Assembly (NCBI GenBank): GCA_035516175.1
Contig: DATJAO010000027.1
Coordinates: 60,478-124,477 of the forward strand
DNA length: 64,000 nt
Direction: 5' to 3'
Origin: DASPSR01 sp035516175
GTDB lineage: Bacteria; Nitrospirota; UBA9217
A model generated the notes under the pieces. That model did not search any database, was not told the origin of the DNA, and was given only the letters and a program-made list of their open reading frames with translations. The first letter of the stretch is position 1. Each line of letters begins with the position of its first letter. Of the stretch, positions 7,290-16,419 are shown piece by piece. Made by a program: the position numbers and the translations under genes.

Positions 7290-8514
7290 GTTGCTAACGC
7301 GATTTGATTCCAAGCTCAACAACGTCATGCGCATGTATCTCGACACTTGCGCCCGCTGCGGTGTGTGCATCCAGTCCTGTCACGTCTACGCGTCGATGCC
7401 CGAGCTGAAGTATACGGCCGTGTACCGCGCCGAGGTCATCCGCAAGCTCTTTAAGCGCTATTTCAAGGCTCAGGGAAGGTTCTGGCCGTCTCTTGGAGAC
7501 AGCGCGAACTTGACCGACGACATGGTGGACACGATCTATCAGACGGCTTACAGCTGCACGGGCTGCCGCCGCTGCATGGTCCATTGCCCTTTCGGCATTG
7601 ACACACAGATGATCATGTCCATTGCCAAACTCCTGCTCATCAGCGCCGGCCGTGAGCCCAAGGTACTGAGCATGCTGGCGGACATGTCGATTGCCAAGGG
7701 CAAGTCGACCACCGAGACGCGCGCCAACTTCGCCAAGGCCGTCGACCAGCTGCGGGACGAGGTGCTTGCCCAGTGGCGCCAGGCCCACGGAGAGAAGGTT
7801 GTACCCCTCGAAGCGCAGGACGCTAACATACTCTATGTGGCGCTTGCGGGCAAGCACTCCATCGTGCCGGCAGCAGCCATCATGAACGCAGCAGGCGAGG
7901 AATGGTCCCTAAGCTACTACGAGGCGGTGAACTTCGGTGCCTTCGTGGGTAACGCTGAAAAGACCCGCGTAATCGCACTGCGGATCATCGACGAGGCGGT
8001 ACGTCTGCGGGTGAAGGAAGTGTCCATCTGCGAGTGCGGGACCGCCTACCGGGTCATGCGTCATATGATGGGTGCGCTGCCGTTCAAGGTGACCAGTTTC
8101 ATCGAGGTTATTGCCCGGTATCTGCGTGAGGCGCGGATCAGGCTGGCAAGGGGAAGAATCGCCGGCCGCGTTACATACCACGATCCCTGTCAGCTCGGCC
8201 GGAACGGCGGTGTCATCGAGGATCCGCGCTTCATCCTCTCATACCTGACCGATGATTTCATCGAGCTTCAGCCCAATCGCGCAGAGAACTGGTGCTGCGG
8301 CGGCGGCGGTGGGCTCGTTGCGATCGGAGAAAAGGATTTCCGCATGAGATCTGCGCGGGTTAAGGCGGAGCAGATCAAGGCAGTATCGCCGGACATCGTA
8401 TGCACTGCGTGCGAGAACTGTCATACTCAGCTTTCGGACCTTGTCGGCCACTACAAGATCAACGCCGGCGTCCGTTTCCTGACCGACATGGTAGCGGAAT
8501 CGCTTCAAGAATAG
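7267..8514 (+). CDS. DsrK/HdrD-like (Fe-S)-binding oxidoreductase
   Basis: 415 residues from a GTG with CGAGGAGG upstream, overlapping the preceding gene. Two ferredoxin motifs lie at the N-terminus (CARCGVCIQSC at residues 28-38 and CTGCRRCMVHCP near residue 98). The C-terminal half holds a complete CCG motif: DPCQLGR, then CCGGGGG after 34 residues, then CTAC after another 34. In HdrB/HdrD and DsrK this motif binds the noncubane [4Fe-4S] cluster that reduces disulfides or polysulfides. With the adjacent DsrM-like subunit it should couple quinol and a thiol/disulfide or protein persulfide, with DsrE2 and TusA as likely substrate carriers. dsrAB, dsrC and dsrJOP are not in the window. Confidence 0.85.
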   Translation: MEQTLHHELLTRFDSKLNNVMRMYLDTCARCGVCIQSCHVYASMPELKYTAVYRAEVIRKLFKRYFKAQGRFWPSLGDSANLTDDMVDTIYQTAYSCTGCRRCMVHCPFGIDTQMIMSIAKLLLISAGREPKVLSMLADMSIAKGKSTTETRANFAKAVDQLRDEVLAQWRQAHGEKVVPLEAQDANILYVALAGKHSIVPAAAIMNAAGEEWSLSYYEAVNFGAFVGNAEKTRVIALRIIDEAVRLRVKEVSICECGTAYRVMRHMMGALPFKVTSFIEVIARYLREARIRLARGRIAGRVTYHDPCQLGRNGGVIEDPRFILSYLTDDFIELQPNRAENWCCGGGGGLVAIGEKDFRMRSARVKAEQIKAVSPDIVCTACENCHTQLSDLVGHYKINAGVRFLTDMVAESLQE

Positions 8515-8882
8515 CCTGCTGCTCTGATTTATCGGAGAGAAGACGATTTAACATCCATTCCAAGGACTAAGTATCTCCTCGCGTTCCTCGCTCTCTCGCG
8601 ATTCAAGACTACTGATTCACAGCGAGAGTAAATAATATCAATTTAATTTAAATAATAACTATAATAATCACTGGTACGTCTTGCTCAATAGTCTCGTCTC
8701 GAAGCCCGAATATGTCATAAACGATTATCTTATCTAGGCTTAAAACGGCTAATAGGGTTTGACATTGTGTCTTGTCTTTGCCGATGAAGATATGTTAAAA
8801 TATAAGACTAAGAAAAGGACAGAGAAACATTGTCTAGCATTGCCACTCTGTTTTTGCACATGTTTTCAGAAAAAGGGACAAA
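8515..8882. other. AT-rich intergenic region with a possible promoter
   Basis: No gene seen. A weak promoter match lies near the DUF4253 gene: TTGTCT (8772-8777), 18-nt spacer, TAAAAT (8796-8801). A CTCTCGC/GCGAGAG inverted repeat around 8600-8630 has a long loop and no T-run, so I do not call it a terminator. Confidence 0.4.
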
Positions 8883-9554
8883 ATGCTGATGAAAAGATTT
8901 CGCGATGCGTTCCCGAGCCTCCTTGTCCTGGCGGGTGCCGCTATGCTGATGGCCGCGGGGAGCACGCCTGTCACGCTTTCGCCATACGCTGAGTCCGTAG
9001 CGAAAATCATAAAGTTCGACCGTCAGGTGCTTATTCTAGTGAAGGAAGAGACCGGGGAAAGCATCCACCGGCTTATCGGCTATGACGAAAAAGGCTATCA
9101 GGTCGTCGCTGATGGCATTTCCGTGCCGGTCCCCGAGGAGAAGACCGACAGCATTCTTGAATCGTTACGGAAAAAACTCACCCGCCTCAAGTATATGGCC
9201 TTTGTCGTTGATATAAACGGCGGGATCAAGACAGACAAGATTGGCGTCATCAAAGGGACCGACCAGTACGACATCCTCAGGGTCATGAATACGAACGGCG
9301 ACGACTATGATATTTCCAGCCAGGATGTGATTGAGAGGTTGAAGGAGTGGGAAAAGACCTCTCCCTTCGACATCATTGGTGCGGACAATGACTGGGTGGA
9401 AATAGAGTTCAAGACGCTGCCGAAGGACCTCAAGTCCTTTGCCGAGGAAGTGTATGATTTCAGCCCCGATACGGTTGACCAGGGGCCGGGAAGTACGTCA
9501 GAACTGGCGAATGAGATCCAGCAGACCAAAAGACTGTTCTTATGGTGGGATTAA
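8883..9554 (+). CDS. DUF4253-domain protein, exported
   Basis: 223 residues. The N-terminus is a signal peptide or membrane anchor (hydrophobic residues about 11-25). The C-terminal third, from DIIGADNDWVEIEFKTLP through VYDFSPDTVDQGPGS to the terminal LFLWWD, matches the DUF4253 domain, found mostly as a soluble domain in bacterial proteins of unknown function. The middle part (about 45-120) has alternating strands, with an IGYDEKGYQVVADG segment, and is unassigned. The start may instead be the ATG two codons downstream. It converges on the Lys/Ala-rich gene with a terminator between them. Confidence 0.7.
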   Translation: MLMKRFRDAFPSLLVLAGAAMLMAAGSTPVTLSPYAESVAKIIKFDRQVLILVKEETGESIHRLIGYDEKGYQVVADGISVPVPEEKTDSILESLRKKLTRLKYMAFVVDINGGIKTDKIGVIKGTDQYDILRVMNTNGDDYDISSQDVIERLKEWEKTSPFDIIGADNDWVEIEFKTLPKDLKSFAEEVYDFSPDTVDQGPGSTSELANEIQQTKRLFLWWD

Positions 9555-9621
9555 CAGCCGGAACAATTACAAGAGGGAGAGATACAGCTGGGTGCGGCCT
9601 TATATGGAGCCCTAGTGACAT

Positions 9622-9654
9622 AAAAAAAGCAGGTGGTTTGAAAACCACCTGCTT
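9622..9654 (-). terminator. Rho-independent terminator of the Lys/Ala-rich gene
   Basis: A 12-bp perfect stem, AAGCAGGTGGTT/AACCACCTGCTT, with a TGAA loop is followed on the minus strand by a run of seven T (9628-9622). It lies 70 nt beyond the minus-strand stop codon. Confidence 0.85.
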
Positions 9655-9723
9655 AACCGCGATCTTGTTTCTGACAAGATAACTTTTCCCGCCTCTGTAT
9701 AATGAATTGGCGGTATGGGTGAA

Positions 9724-9963
9724 CTACTTGCCTGCCGGGGCTGCTGGGGCCATCGGGGCGGCTTCTTCCTTCTTAGGAGCCTTCTTAGCTTCCTTCTTGG
9801 CCTTCTTCTTTTCCTTCTTGGCCTTCTTCTTTTCCTTGTGCGTAGCCGGAGCCTTCTCCTCAGCCTTCTTCTCTGGTGCTGGTGCCGGAGTCTCCTGTGC
9901 GAATGCAACGCCGAGGGTCAGGGCGAATGCCATTGCCGTGAACAATGCGATAAGCTTTTTCAT
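9724..9963 (-). CDS. Small exported Lys/Ala/Pro-rich protein
   Basis: 79 residues: a clean signal peptide (MKKLIALFTAMAFALTLGVAFA, split as charge, core and AxA site) followed by a low-complexity mature part of Lys, Ala, Glu and Pro. It contains tandem EKKKAKK units near residues 44-58 and an APMAPAAPAGK tail. No enzyme domain is present. The mature chain is strongly cationic and could bind nucleic acid, lipopolysaccharide or peptidoglycan in the periplasm, but that is a guess. Expression signals are strong: GGAGGTG before the ATG, a good promoter at 10028-10000 and a terminator after the gene. Confidence 0.75.
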   Translation of the reverse strand: MKKLIALFTAMAFALTLGVAFAQETPAPAPEKKAEEKAPATHKEKKKAKKEKKKAKKEAKKAPKKEEAAPMAPAAPAGK

Positions 9964-9999
9964 TAGGTTTCACCTCCTTCCATTTTTAAGTTGCGACAT

Positions 10000-10028
10000 A
10001 ATCTAACAAATTTAACATGCCCTGTCAA
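10000..10028 (-). promoter_or_regulatory. Promoter of the Lys/Ala-rich gene
   Basis: On the minus strand TTGACA (10028-10023), a 17-nt spacer and TAGATT (10005-10000) precede the ATG at 9963 by 36 nt. This is a strong sigma-70 match. Confidence 0.7.
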
Positions 10029-10183
10029 GCTTAAAGATATTAAACTATCATATCATGCAGGCTTAAGATATCTAAGCAGCCTTTCTTGACATAAGTCGGT
10101 TAAAGAGATTTTACTATTTAGACACTTGATTTTTGCAAAAGTTTAATGCAAGCAGAAAAGTCGTGAAATCCGGAGGCTGAACC

Positions 10184-10610
10184 ATGGATATGGCAAATTT
10201 TATCGAGCAGATACCACAATTGCCTGCAGTTAAGGTCCGCGATGTCCTGAATCAAAAAAGTATTGGATAATATAACCTGGTTGATGTGCGCCGGCCTGCA
10301 GAGTATGAGAAGGGGCACCTGCCGGGATCACGGCTGATTCCCTTGGCAGAACTAGCGTCCCGGCTGGGGGAGCTCGATCCCAGGAAACCAATGATCTGCC
10401 AACGGAACGCATCCATCATTGAACCGTGAAGCCCCCACTACAGCCGCAGCAGCGATTTAGTGGCGGGTAGTTCATTCGAATGCGTACGATCTCTACATCA
10501 AGATGGAACGATTGGTGAGGAACGATCGTTCGAAACGGGAATTCAGCCTGCTGGCTGAAGAGGAAAAGCACCTTCTCGTCAGAATGACGTCGCTTAACAA
10601 AAAAGCCTGA
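10184..10610 (+). pseudogene. Decayed rhodanese-rubrerythrin-type gene
   Basis: From the ATG at 10184 (CGGAGG upstream) the frame reads a rhodanese N-terminus, is broken by TAA near codon 26, then continues in the same frame with VDVRRPAEYEKGHLPGSRLI, a clear rhodanese core. The catalytic Cys loop is lost: MICQRNAS replaces the usual Y-C-R-S-G, and a stop follows at 10427-10429. In another frame, near 10470-10610, come AYDLYIKMERLV and LLAEEEKHLLVRM, which resemble the last helix of a ferritin-like (rubrerythrin) domain. Rhodanese fused to such a domain is known in related anaerobes, so this looks like one gene with a nonsense mutation and an internal deletion. Confidence 0.72.
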
Positions 10611-10621
10611 CGAGGTTTCTC

Positions 10622-10650
10622 TTGACAACCATACCTGAATTGGATAGATT
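10622..10650 (+). promoter_or_regulatory. Promoter upstream of the FixH-like gene
   Basis: TTGACA (10622-10627), 17-nt spacer, TAGATT (10645-10650). Transcription would start near 10657 and meet the terminator-like hairpin at 10722-10750 before reaching the gene at 10783. Confidence 0.6.
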
Positions 10651-10721
10651 GCCCTTGTAAGCGACGGTCCGGGTCCGATGCGCGGAGCTTGGGACTTGCA
10701 GAAGGTACTTTCGCCACGTAT

Positions 10722-10750
10722 CCGTTCTTTCCATCAAGGACGGTTTTTTT
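10722..10750 (+). terminator. Intrinsic terminator or attenuator
   Basis: CCGTTCTT pairs with AAGGACGG (one G-T pair) around a 6-nt loop, followed by seven T (10744-10750). It sits between a good promoter and the FixH-like gene, so it either ends a ~95-nt RNA or attenuates the downstream gene. Confidence 0.65.
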
Positions 10751-10782
10751 ATTCTTAAAACAAGCATGAGGAGGGATGTGAC

Positions 10783-11181
10783 GTGAAAAAAAGATTGTTC
10801 GTGATGGTGGTTGGTCTTGTCTCCATGGGAATGCTTTTTGGTTGTTCAAAAGGATACGAATCACAGAAGACGGCCGATGATCTCAAGATCACGCTTTCGG
10901 TCGACCGCTATCCGCTGGCAAAGGGCGATAACGCGTTGAGTTTGAAAGTGGTCGATGCGGCCGGAAAAGCGGTGACCGATGCTGCGGTGAATATCCGCTA
11001 CTTCATGCCGCAGATGCCTGGCATGGCACCCATGGACTTTAACACACAGGCTGTCCAAAAGGGCGACCGGTACACATTTTCTGCCAATGTGCCCATGGAA
11101 GGCGGATGGAAGGCCGAAGTATCCGTGGTGCGCCAGAGTAAACCCGCCTCCACAGCTACGTTCAATCTTGATGCCCGTTGA
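10783..11181 (+). CDS. FixH/YtkA-like lipoprotein
   Basis: 132 residues with a lipoprotein signal (lipobox LFGC, Cys21). The mature part is one immunoglobulin-like beta domain with DLKITLSVDRYPLAKGDNAL, the Met/Pro-rich stretch RYFMPQMPGMAPM near residues 75-87 and a closing EGGWKAEVSV strand, as in YtkA/FixH-family proteins. Such Met-rich loops in extracytoplasmic proteins often bind copper. The neighbours downstream (sensor kinase, sigma-54 regulator and an HMA metallochaperone) support a metal-response role, though none of this proves copper. GAGGAGGG precedes the ATG. Confidence 0.75.
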   Translation: MKKRLFVMVVGLVSMGMLFGCSKGYESQKTADDLKITLSVDRYPLAKGDNALSLKVVDAAGKAVTDAAVNIRYFMPQMPGMAPMDFNTQAVQKGDRYTFSANVPMEGGWKAEVSVVRQSKPASTATFNLDAR

Positions 11182-11249
11182 TGAGAGGCAGTCGTCAGGA
11201 GTCAGATGAGCACCTTCTGGATTCATCGTTAATGTCCTGACTTTCAGGT

Positions 11250-12359
11250 ATGATTAAATCATCGCTCAGGCGTATGAAGGGCTGGCGGGTGTATGTGCTC
11301 GCGGGCATGCTCACGCTGATCACGCTAATCCATTACCTGGCCGGCGGGGTGCGGGCGGGCATGCTCCACGGCATCCTCGGTCACCTCTACATCGTACCGA
11401 TCATTCTCGGCGCCTATTGGTACGGAATCAAGGGGGGCGTGACCGTTTCCATAGCCTCGACCGCCCTCTTTTCCCCCCATCTGCTTCTGCACTGGAAGGA
11501 CCCGTTCCTGGATGTTTATAATTTCGTTGAGCTGTTCCTCTTCCTCCTCATTGGCGGCGTTACGGGTGTTCTTAGCCAGATGGAACGCAATCAGCGCCTA
11601 CGCTACGAAAATGCCCTGGTCAGGCTGGATGAGTCTCACCGGAAATTGAAGGAACAGACGGACATCCTGTTCCAGACCGAGGAGCAGCTGAGAAGGGCGG
11701 ACCGTCTTTCCGCGCTCGGCGAACTGTCCGCGGGCATGGCGCATGAGATACGAAACCCCCTCGGCTCCATCAAGGGCGCGGTGGAGATCCTAAAGGACGA
11801 TTACCGGCCCGATGAGGCCAAGTACGAGTTCATCCAGATCCTCCAGAAAGAGACGGACCGTCTGAATCAAATCGTACAGGAATTCCTGGGGTTCGCCCGG
11901 CCCAAGCAGCCCGAGTTCCAATATGTTGATTTGAACGAGGCAATCGAGTCCGTGCTTACCCTCACGGCGCAGGAAGCAAAGAAGGCAGGGGTGCAAGTTG
12001 TAAAGAAGCTCGACTCGTCCATCGGCAGACGCAGCCTCGATGCGGGATTGCTCAAGCAGGCGTTCCTGAACCTGATCCTGAACGCGATCCAGGCCATGCC
12101 GGGCGGCGGCGTGCTGACCGTCGAGAGCGGCCTCAGGGAAGGCGCTGTAGTGGTGAAGATCGCGGACACCGGCGTCGGCATCTCCGACGAGAACCGGAAA
12201 AAGCTTTTTAGCCCCTTTTTCACCACCAAGAAGTACGGCACGGGGCTTGGCCTCGCCATCACGTACCGTATCGTCCAGAACCACCGCGGTACGGTCGATG
12301 TGAAGAGCGAGCCGGGCAAGGGTGCCGTTTTTTCGGTAAAGATCCCTATCCAAGATTGA
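11250..12359 (+). CDS. Sensor histidine kinase (membrane, NtrB/ZraS-like)
   Basis: 369 residues. The first ~110 hold about four short membrane segments with small loops and no large periplasmic domain. A coiled linker (about 110-150) leads to HisKA with phospho-accepting His165 in AGMAHEIRNPLGS. The HATPase domain shows the N box NLILNAI (274-280), DTGVG (306-310) and GTGLGL (330-335). It lacks PAS domains. The partner is almost certainly the sigma-54 response regulator 185 bp downstream. Start choice is uncertain; there is no strong ribosome-binding site. Confidence 0.88.
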   Translation: MIKSSLRRMKGWRVYVLAGMLTLITLIHYLAGGVRAGMLHGILGHLYIVPIILGAYWYGIKGGVTVSIASTALFSPHLLLHWKDPFLDVYNFVELFLFLLIGGVTGVLSQMERNQRLRYENALVRLDESHRKLKEQTDILFQTEEQLRRADRLSALGELSAGMAHEIRNPLGSIKGAVEILKDDYRPDEAKYEFIQILQKETDRLNQIVQEFLGFARPKQPEFQYVDLNEAIESVLTLTAQEAKKAGVQVVKKLDSSIGRRSLDAGLLKQAFLNLILNAIQAMPGGGVLTVESGLREGAVVVKIADTGVGISDENRKKLFSPFFTTKKYGTGLGLAITYRIVQNHRGTVDVKSEPGKGAVFSVKIPIQD

Positions 12360-12544
12360 CATTGGAACGCGGAGGTGTGGGGACACGGGTAAAGAAGAGG
12401 GCGCTGATTGAAATGTCATGAACCAACTGAATCGTTTTTGAATTCGGTTTTACATTCGTCTTCTCGATTGATCTGCGTCGAAATTATTTTTTGATTCTTT
12501 ATTATTATCAATGCCTCATATTCTCTGTTGCTAAATATTGAATC

Positions 12545-13897
<1,353 letters not shown>

Positions 13898-14021
13898 CGT
13901 TTGATTGATGCATGGTCCGTGGCTGTCGATGTAAAAAAAACATTTTCCTCCCGTCCCGATTCGTGTATCATATAGCAAGCAGCATGAACCGACACTATTC
14001 GTGAAGGAGGGGTATCACATC

Positions 14022-14240
14022 ATGACGAAGACAACATTCAAAATTCAGGGTATGACCTGCAATCACTGCGTGATGCGGGTTACAAAGGCGCTCAAGGCGG
14101 TGCCGGGGGTCCAGGATGCGCAGGTGGATTTACAGAAAGCCGAAGCAATCGTTACGTATGACGAAAGCAAGGCCGGCGCAGACAAGTTCTCCACCGCTGT
14201 GGTTGATGCCGGTTACAAGATCGTCTCCAGCGGGAAATAG
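14022..14240 (+). CDS. Heavy-metal-associated (HMA) domain protein, CopZ-like
   Basis: 72 residues forming one ferredoxin-like HMA domain with the metal-binding loop GMTCNHC (Cys13 and Cys16) and the normal strand-helix-strand spacing. Stand-alone HMA proteins deliver Cu(I), or sometimes other soft metals, to P-type ATPases or regulators; no such ATPase is in the window. AAGGAGGGG precedes the ATG at 14022; a GTG at 14001 in frame is inside that leader and is not used. Confidence 0.85.
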   Translation: MTKTTFKIQGMTCNHCVMRVTKALKAVPGVQDAQVDLQKAEAIVTYDESKAGADKFSTAVVDAGYKIVSSGK

Positions 14241-14263
14241 ATTGTGTTTTTTCCCGGTGCAGC

Positions 14264-14292
14264 TTGACAAGGGGACTGCCTCTCAGTATAAT
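14264..14292 (+). promoter_or_regulatory. Consensus sigma-70 promoter of the aldolase gene
   Basis: TTGACA (14264-14269), 17-nt spacer and TATAAT (14287-14292): a perfect consensus, 48 nt before the ATG. Strong constitutive expression fits a central glycolytic enzyme. Confidence 0.8.
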
Positions 14293-14340
14293 TTCACCGT
14301 CCGGAACACCGGTCTTCAATAAAATCATACGGAGGGTTCA

Positions 14341-15420
14341 ATGGCCAAGACACTTCAGGATCTGATGCCTGCAAACGCAAAGAAGAAGCTGGGAGGCGCG
14401 AGTAAGCTGAACGTGATGTCCTCGCACGACGTCTTCAGGGTGCTCAAAAACGATAAAGTGATCATCATGGCGTGCAATACGAGGATCAAACACGTGATCC
14501 CCGGGATCATGCGCGCGGCTGAGGGTCTTGATGCGGTGGTCTGCTTTGAACTCGCCAAGAGCGAGGGGAACCTCAAGGGCGGTTACACGGGAATGGACCC
14601 CTACAAATTCGCCGATACCATCTTCAGCTACGCCGAGGCCGTAAAGTTCACCAAGCCGTTCTTCATCCACGGTGACCATGTGACTACCAAGAGTCCGGAC
14701 GCCGCAGTGGTCGGAGAGTCCCGTGATCTCGTTAAAGCGGAGCTTGAGGCGGGCTATACGTCGATCGCCATCGATGCCTCCTTCAACGAGACCCATGACA
14801 ACATCAAGATCAGCTCGGAACTCGGCCGCATGGTACTGGATGCCGGCGCCGGGCTTGAAGCGGAGGTCGGCGAGATCAAGTCCACCAAAGAGGGCGGAGA
14901 GATCACGACGGTGGAGGAGGCCGTGGAGTTCATCGACGGGCTGGAGAAGACAGGTGTGCATGCCGATCTTCTGGCCACAAATAACGGCTCCAAGCACGGC
15001 AACTATAAGCCCGGCGAGGAAGTCCATATTGAGCTCAAACGCACGGGCGATATCTACAATGCGATAAAAAAGTGGGGAGTGTGTATCGCACAGCACGGCA
15101 TCACCGGCACCCCTCTCGACCTCGTGGGGCAGTTCGCAGACTACGGAATCCGTAAAGGCAATGTCGGCACCAACTGGCAGAACATCGCCCACGACGGGCT
15201 GCCTGTGGACCTGATGAACGCCATGCGCGAATGGGCAAAGAAGGAGAACAAGGACATCAAGTTCGCCACGAAGCAGTTCCTTTCCGATATCAACTCGATC
15301 TCCAAGGAACATGTGCAGAAGATCGAGGATATGGCCTACAAGTCGGCCGCAGAGTTCATCACGGCGTTTCGTGCCAAGGGCACGGCATCACTCGTGGCCA
15401 CGCGGCTGCTGGGCAAATAA
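14341..15420 (+). CDS. fba: Class II fructose-bisphosphate aldolase
   Basis: 359 residues. Class II aldolases use a divalent metal held by His residues; here the FFIHGDHVTT strand (about residues 107-116) has the catalytic Asp and the first metal His, and later segments (GSKHGNYKPG near 220 and IAQHGITGTP near 254) supply further metal and phosphate ligands. The enzyme cleaves or forms fructose 1,6-bisphosphate in glycolysis and gluconeogenesis. It has its own perfect promoter and a GGAGG ribosome-binding site. The 359-residue length and sequence suggest a long class II variant, so related ketose-bisphosphate activity cannot be ruled out. Confidence 0.82.
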   Translation: MAKTLQDLMPANAKKKLGGASKLNVMSSHDVFRVLKNDKVIIMACNTRIKHVIPGIMRAAEGLDAVVCFELAKSEGNLKGGYTGMDPYKFADTIFSYAEAVKFTKPFFIHGDHVTTKSPDAAVVGESRDLVKAELEAGYTSIAIDASFNETHDNIKISSELGRMVLDAGAGLEAEVGEIKSTKEGGEITTVEEAVEFIDGLEKTGVHADLLATNNGSKHGNYKPGEEVHIELKRTGDIYNAIKKWGVCIAQHGITGTPLDLVGQFADYGIRKGNVGTNWQNIAHDGLPVDLMNAMREWAKKENKDIKFATKQFLSDINSISKEHVQKIEDMAYKSAAEFITAFRAKGTASLVATRLLGK

Positions 15421-15560
15421 GATTGGATTTAAAGACCACAGGTAAACACAGATGACCAAGGGCTTGATGAGGAACCAATACATCCCCGAGCTTTATCATT
15501 TGTGTTTATTCTTGTGGGCACCGGATTCCGATCCGGATATGCGTTAATGAGAGGCGGCAG

Positions 15561-16346
15561 ATGGATCCCCAATCCAAGTGGGCTGTGATACTCGCCCGGT
15601 CCCGGAAACGGAAGCTGCTCCCCCTGGACGTACAGCACTGCTCGCCGATAGCACTCCGCAACATCATCCTCGATGTCAGCACACCGGACACAATCCTCGA
15701 GCGCATCGCGCAGGCCTATTTTGAAGACGAGGACATCCTGCGTGACCTTGTCCGCTGTCCGAACCTGTCCGAGACTACGCTCACGTTCATTGTTCTGGTT
15801 GGATCCGATGAAATAAAGAATTTTATTGCCGGTACCCGCGTCATGGACCTGGTCGTGGCAGAGACTGCCGTTGCGGCGCCCGGTACCAGCGCAGAGTTGA
15901 AAGGAAAAGGGAAAGAGGGGAAGAAGAAGCTAAATATTCAGCAGGTACTCCAGACGATGACCATCCCGCAGAAGATCAAGCTTGCGCTATCGGGTGCCAA
16001 GGATGCGCGGACTTTGTTGATCAGGGAAGCAAGCAAAATGATCGCGCTTGCCGTACTGGAGAACCCCAGGATCACCATGGGCGAGGTCGAGTTCTTTGCC
16101 AAGTCGACGAACCTGAGCGAAGATGTCATGCGCAAGATCGGATCCAATTCAGAGTGGTCCAAGAGATATGCGGTCGCCTCCGCTCTGGTGAGCAACCCCA
16201 AGACACCTGTCGGCATCTCTCTCGGCTTTGTCACCAAGCTGACCGACCATGATCTCAACCTTCTCGAAAAGAGCCGCAACGTGCCAGCGGCCGTGAGGAC
16301 GGCAGCGAGGGGCCATCTCGCAAAGAAAAAACTCGGCAAAGCATAG
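15561..16346 (+). CDS. Conserved hypothetical protein with helical repeats
   Basis: 261 residues, no signal peptide. The C-terminal half is built of short helical pairs with repeating N-P motifs (AVLENPRITMGEV, ALVSNPKTPVGIS), resembling HEAT or leucine-rich-variant repeats. The N-terminal half has one similar unit (LVRCPNLSETTL). A Lys/Gly-rich linker at about 113-124 separates the halves. Such proteins occur in Nitrospirota and Deltaproteobacteria without known function; a protein-binding role is the most that can be inferred. It lies between the aldolase and apbE in the same direction. Confidence 0.6.
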   Translation: MDPQSKWAVILARSRKRKLLPLDVQHCSPIALRNIILDVSTPDTILERIAQAYFEDEDILRDLVRCPNLSETTLTFIVLVGSDEIKNFIAGTRVMDLVVAETAVAAPGTSAELKGKGKEGKKKLNIQQVLQTMTIPQKIKLALSGAKDARTLLIREASKMIALAVLENPRITMGEVEFFAKSTNLSEDVMRKIGSNSEWSKRYAVASALVSNPKTPVGISLGFVTKLTDHDLNLLEKSRNVPAAVRTAARGHLAKKKLGKA

Positions 16347-16419
16347 TTCTCAATTTATTCTCCGCGTCCACGCCCGCTCTATCGGCATTACTTATGATCA
16401 ATAAACATGAGGTATTAGT

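Noticed and set aside
8600..8635. CTCTCGC/GCGAGAG inverted repeat as terminator of the dsrK-like gene
   Set aside because: The loop is over 20 nt and there is no T-run after it.
10184..10430. In-frame stop in the rhodanese relic as a possible recoded codon
   Set aside because: The stop is TAA, not TGA, the catalytic Cys loop is lost downstream, and a further frame change follows; simple decay explains it.
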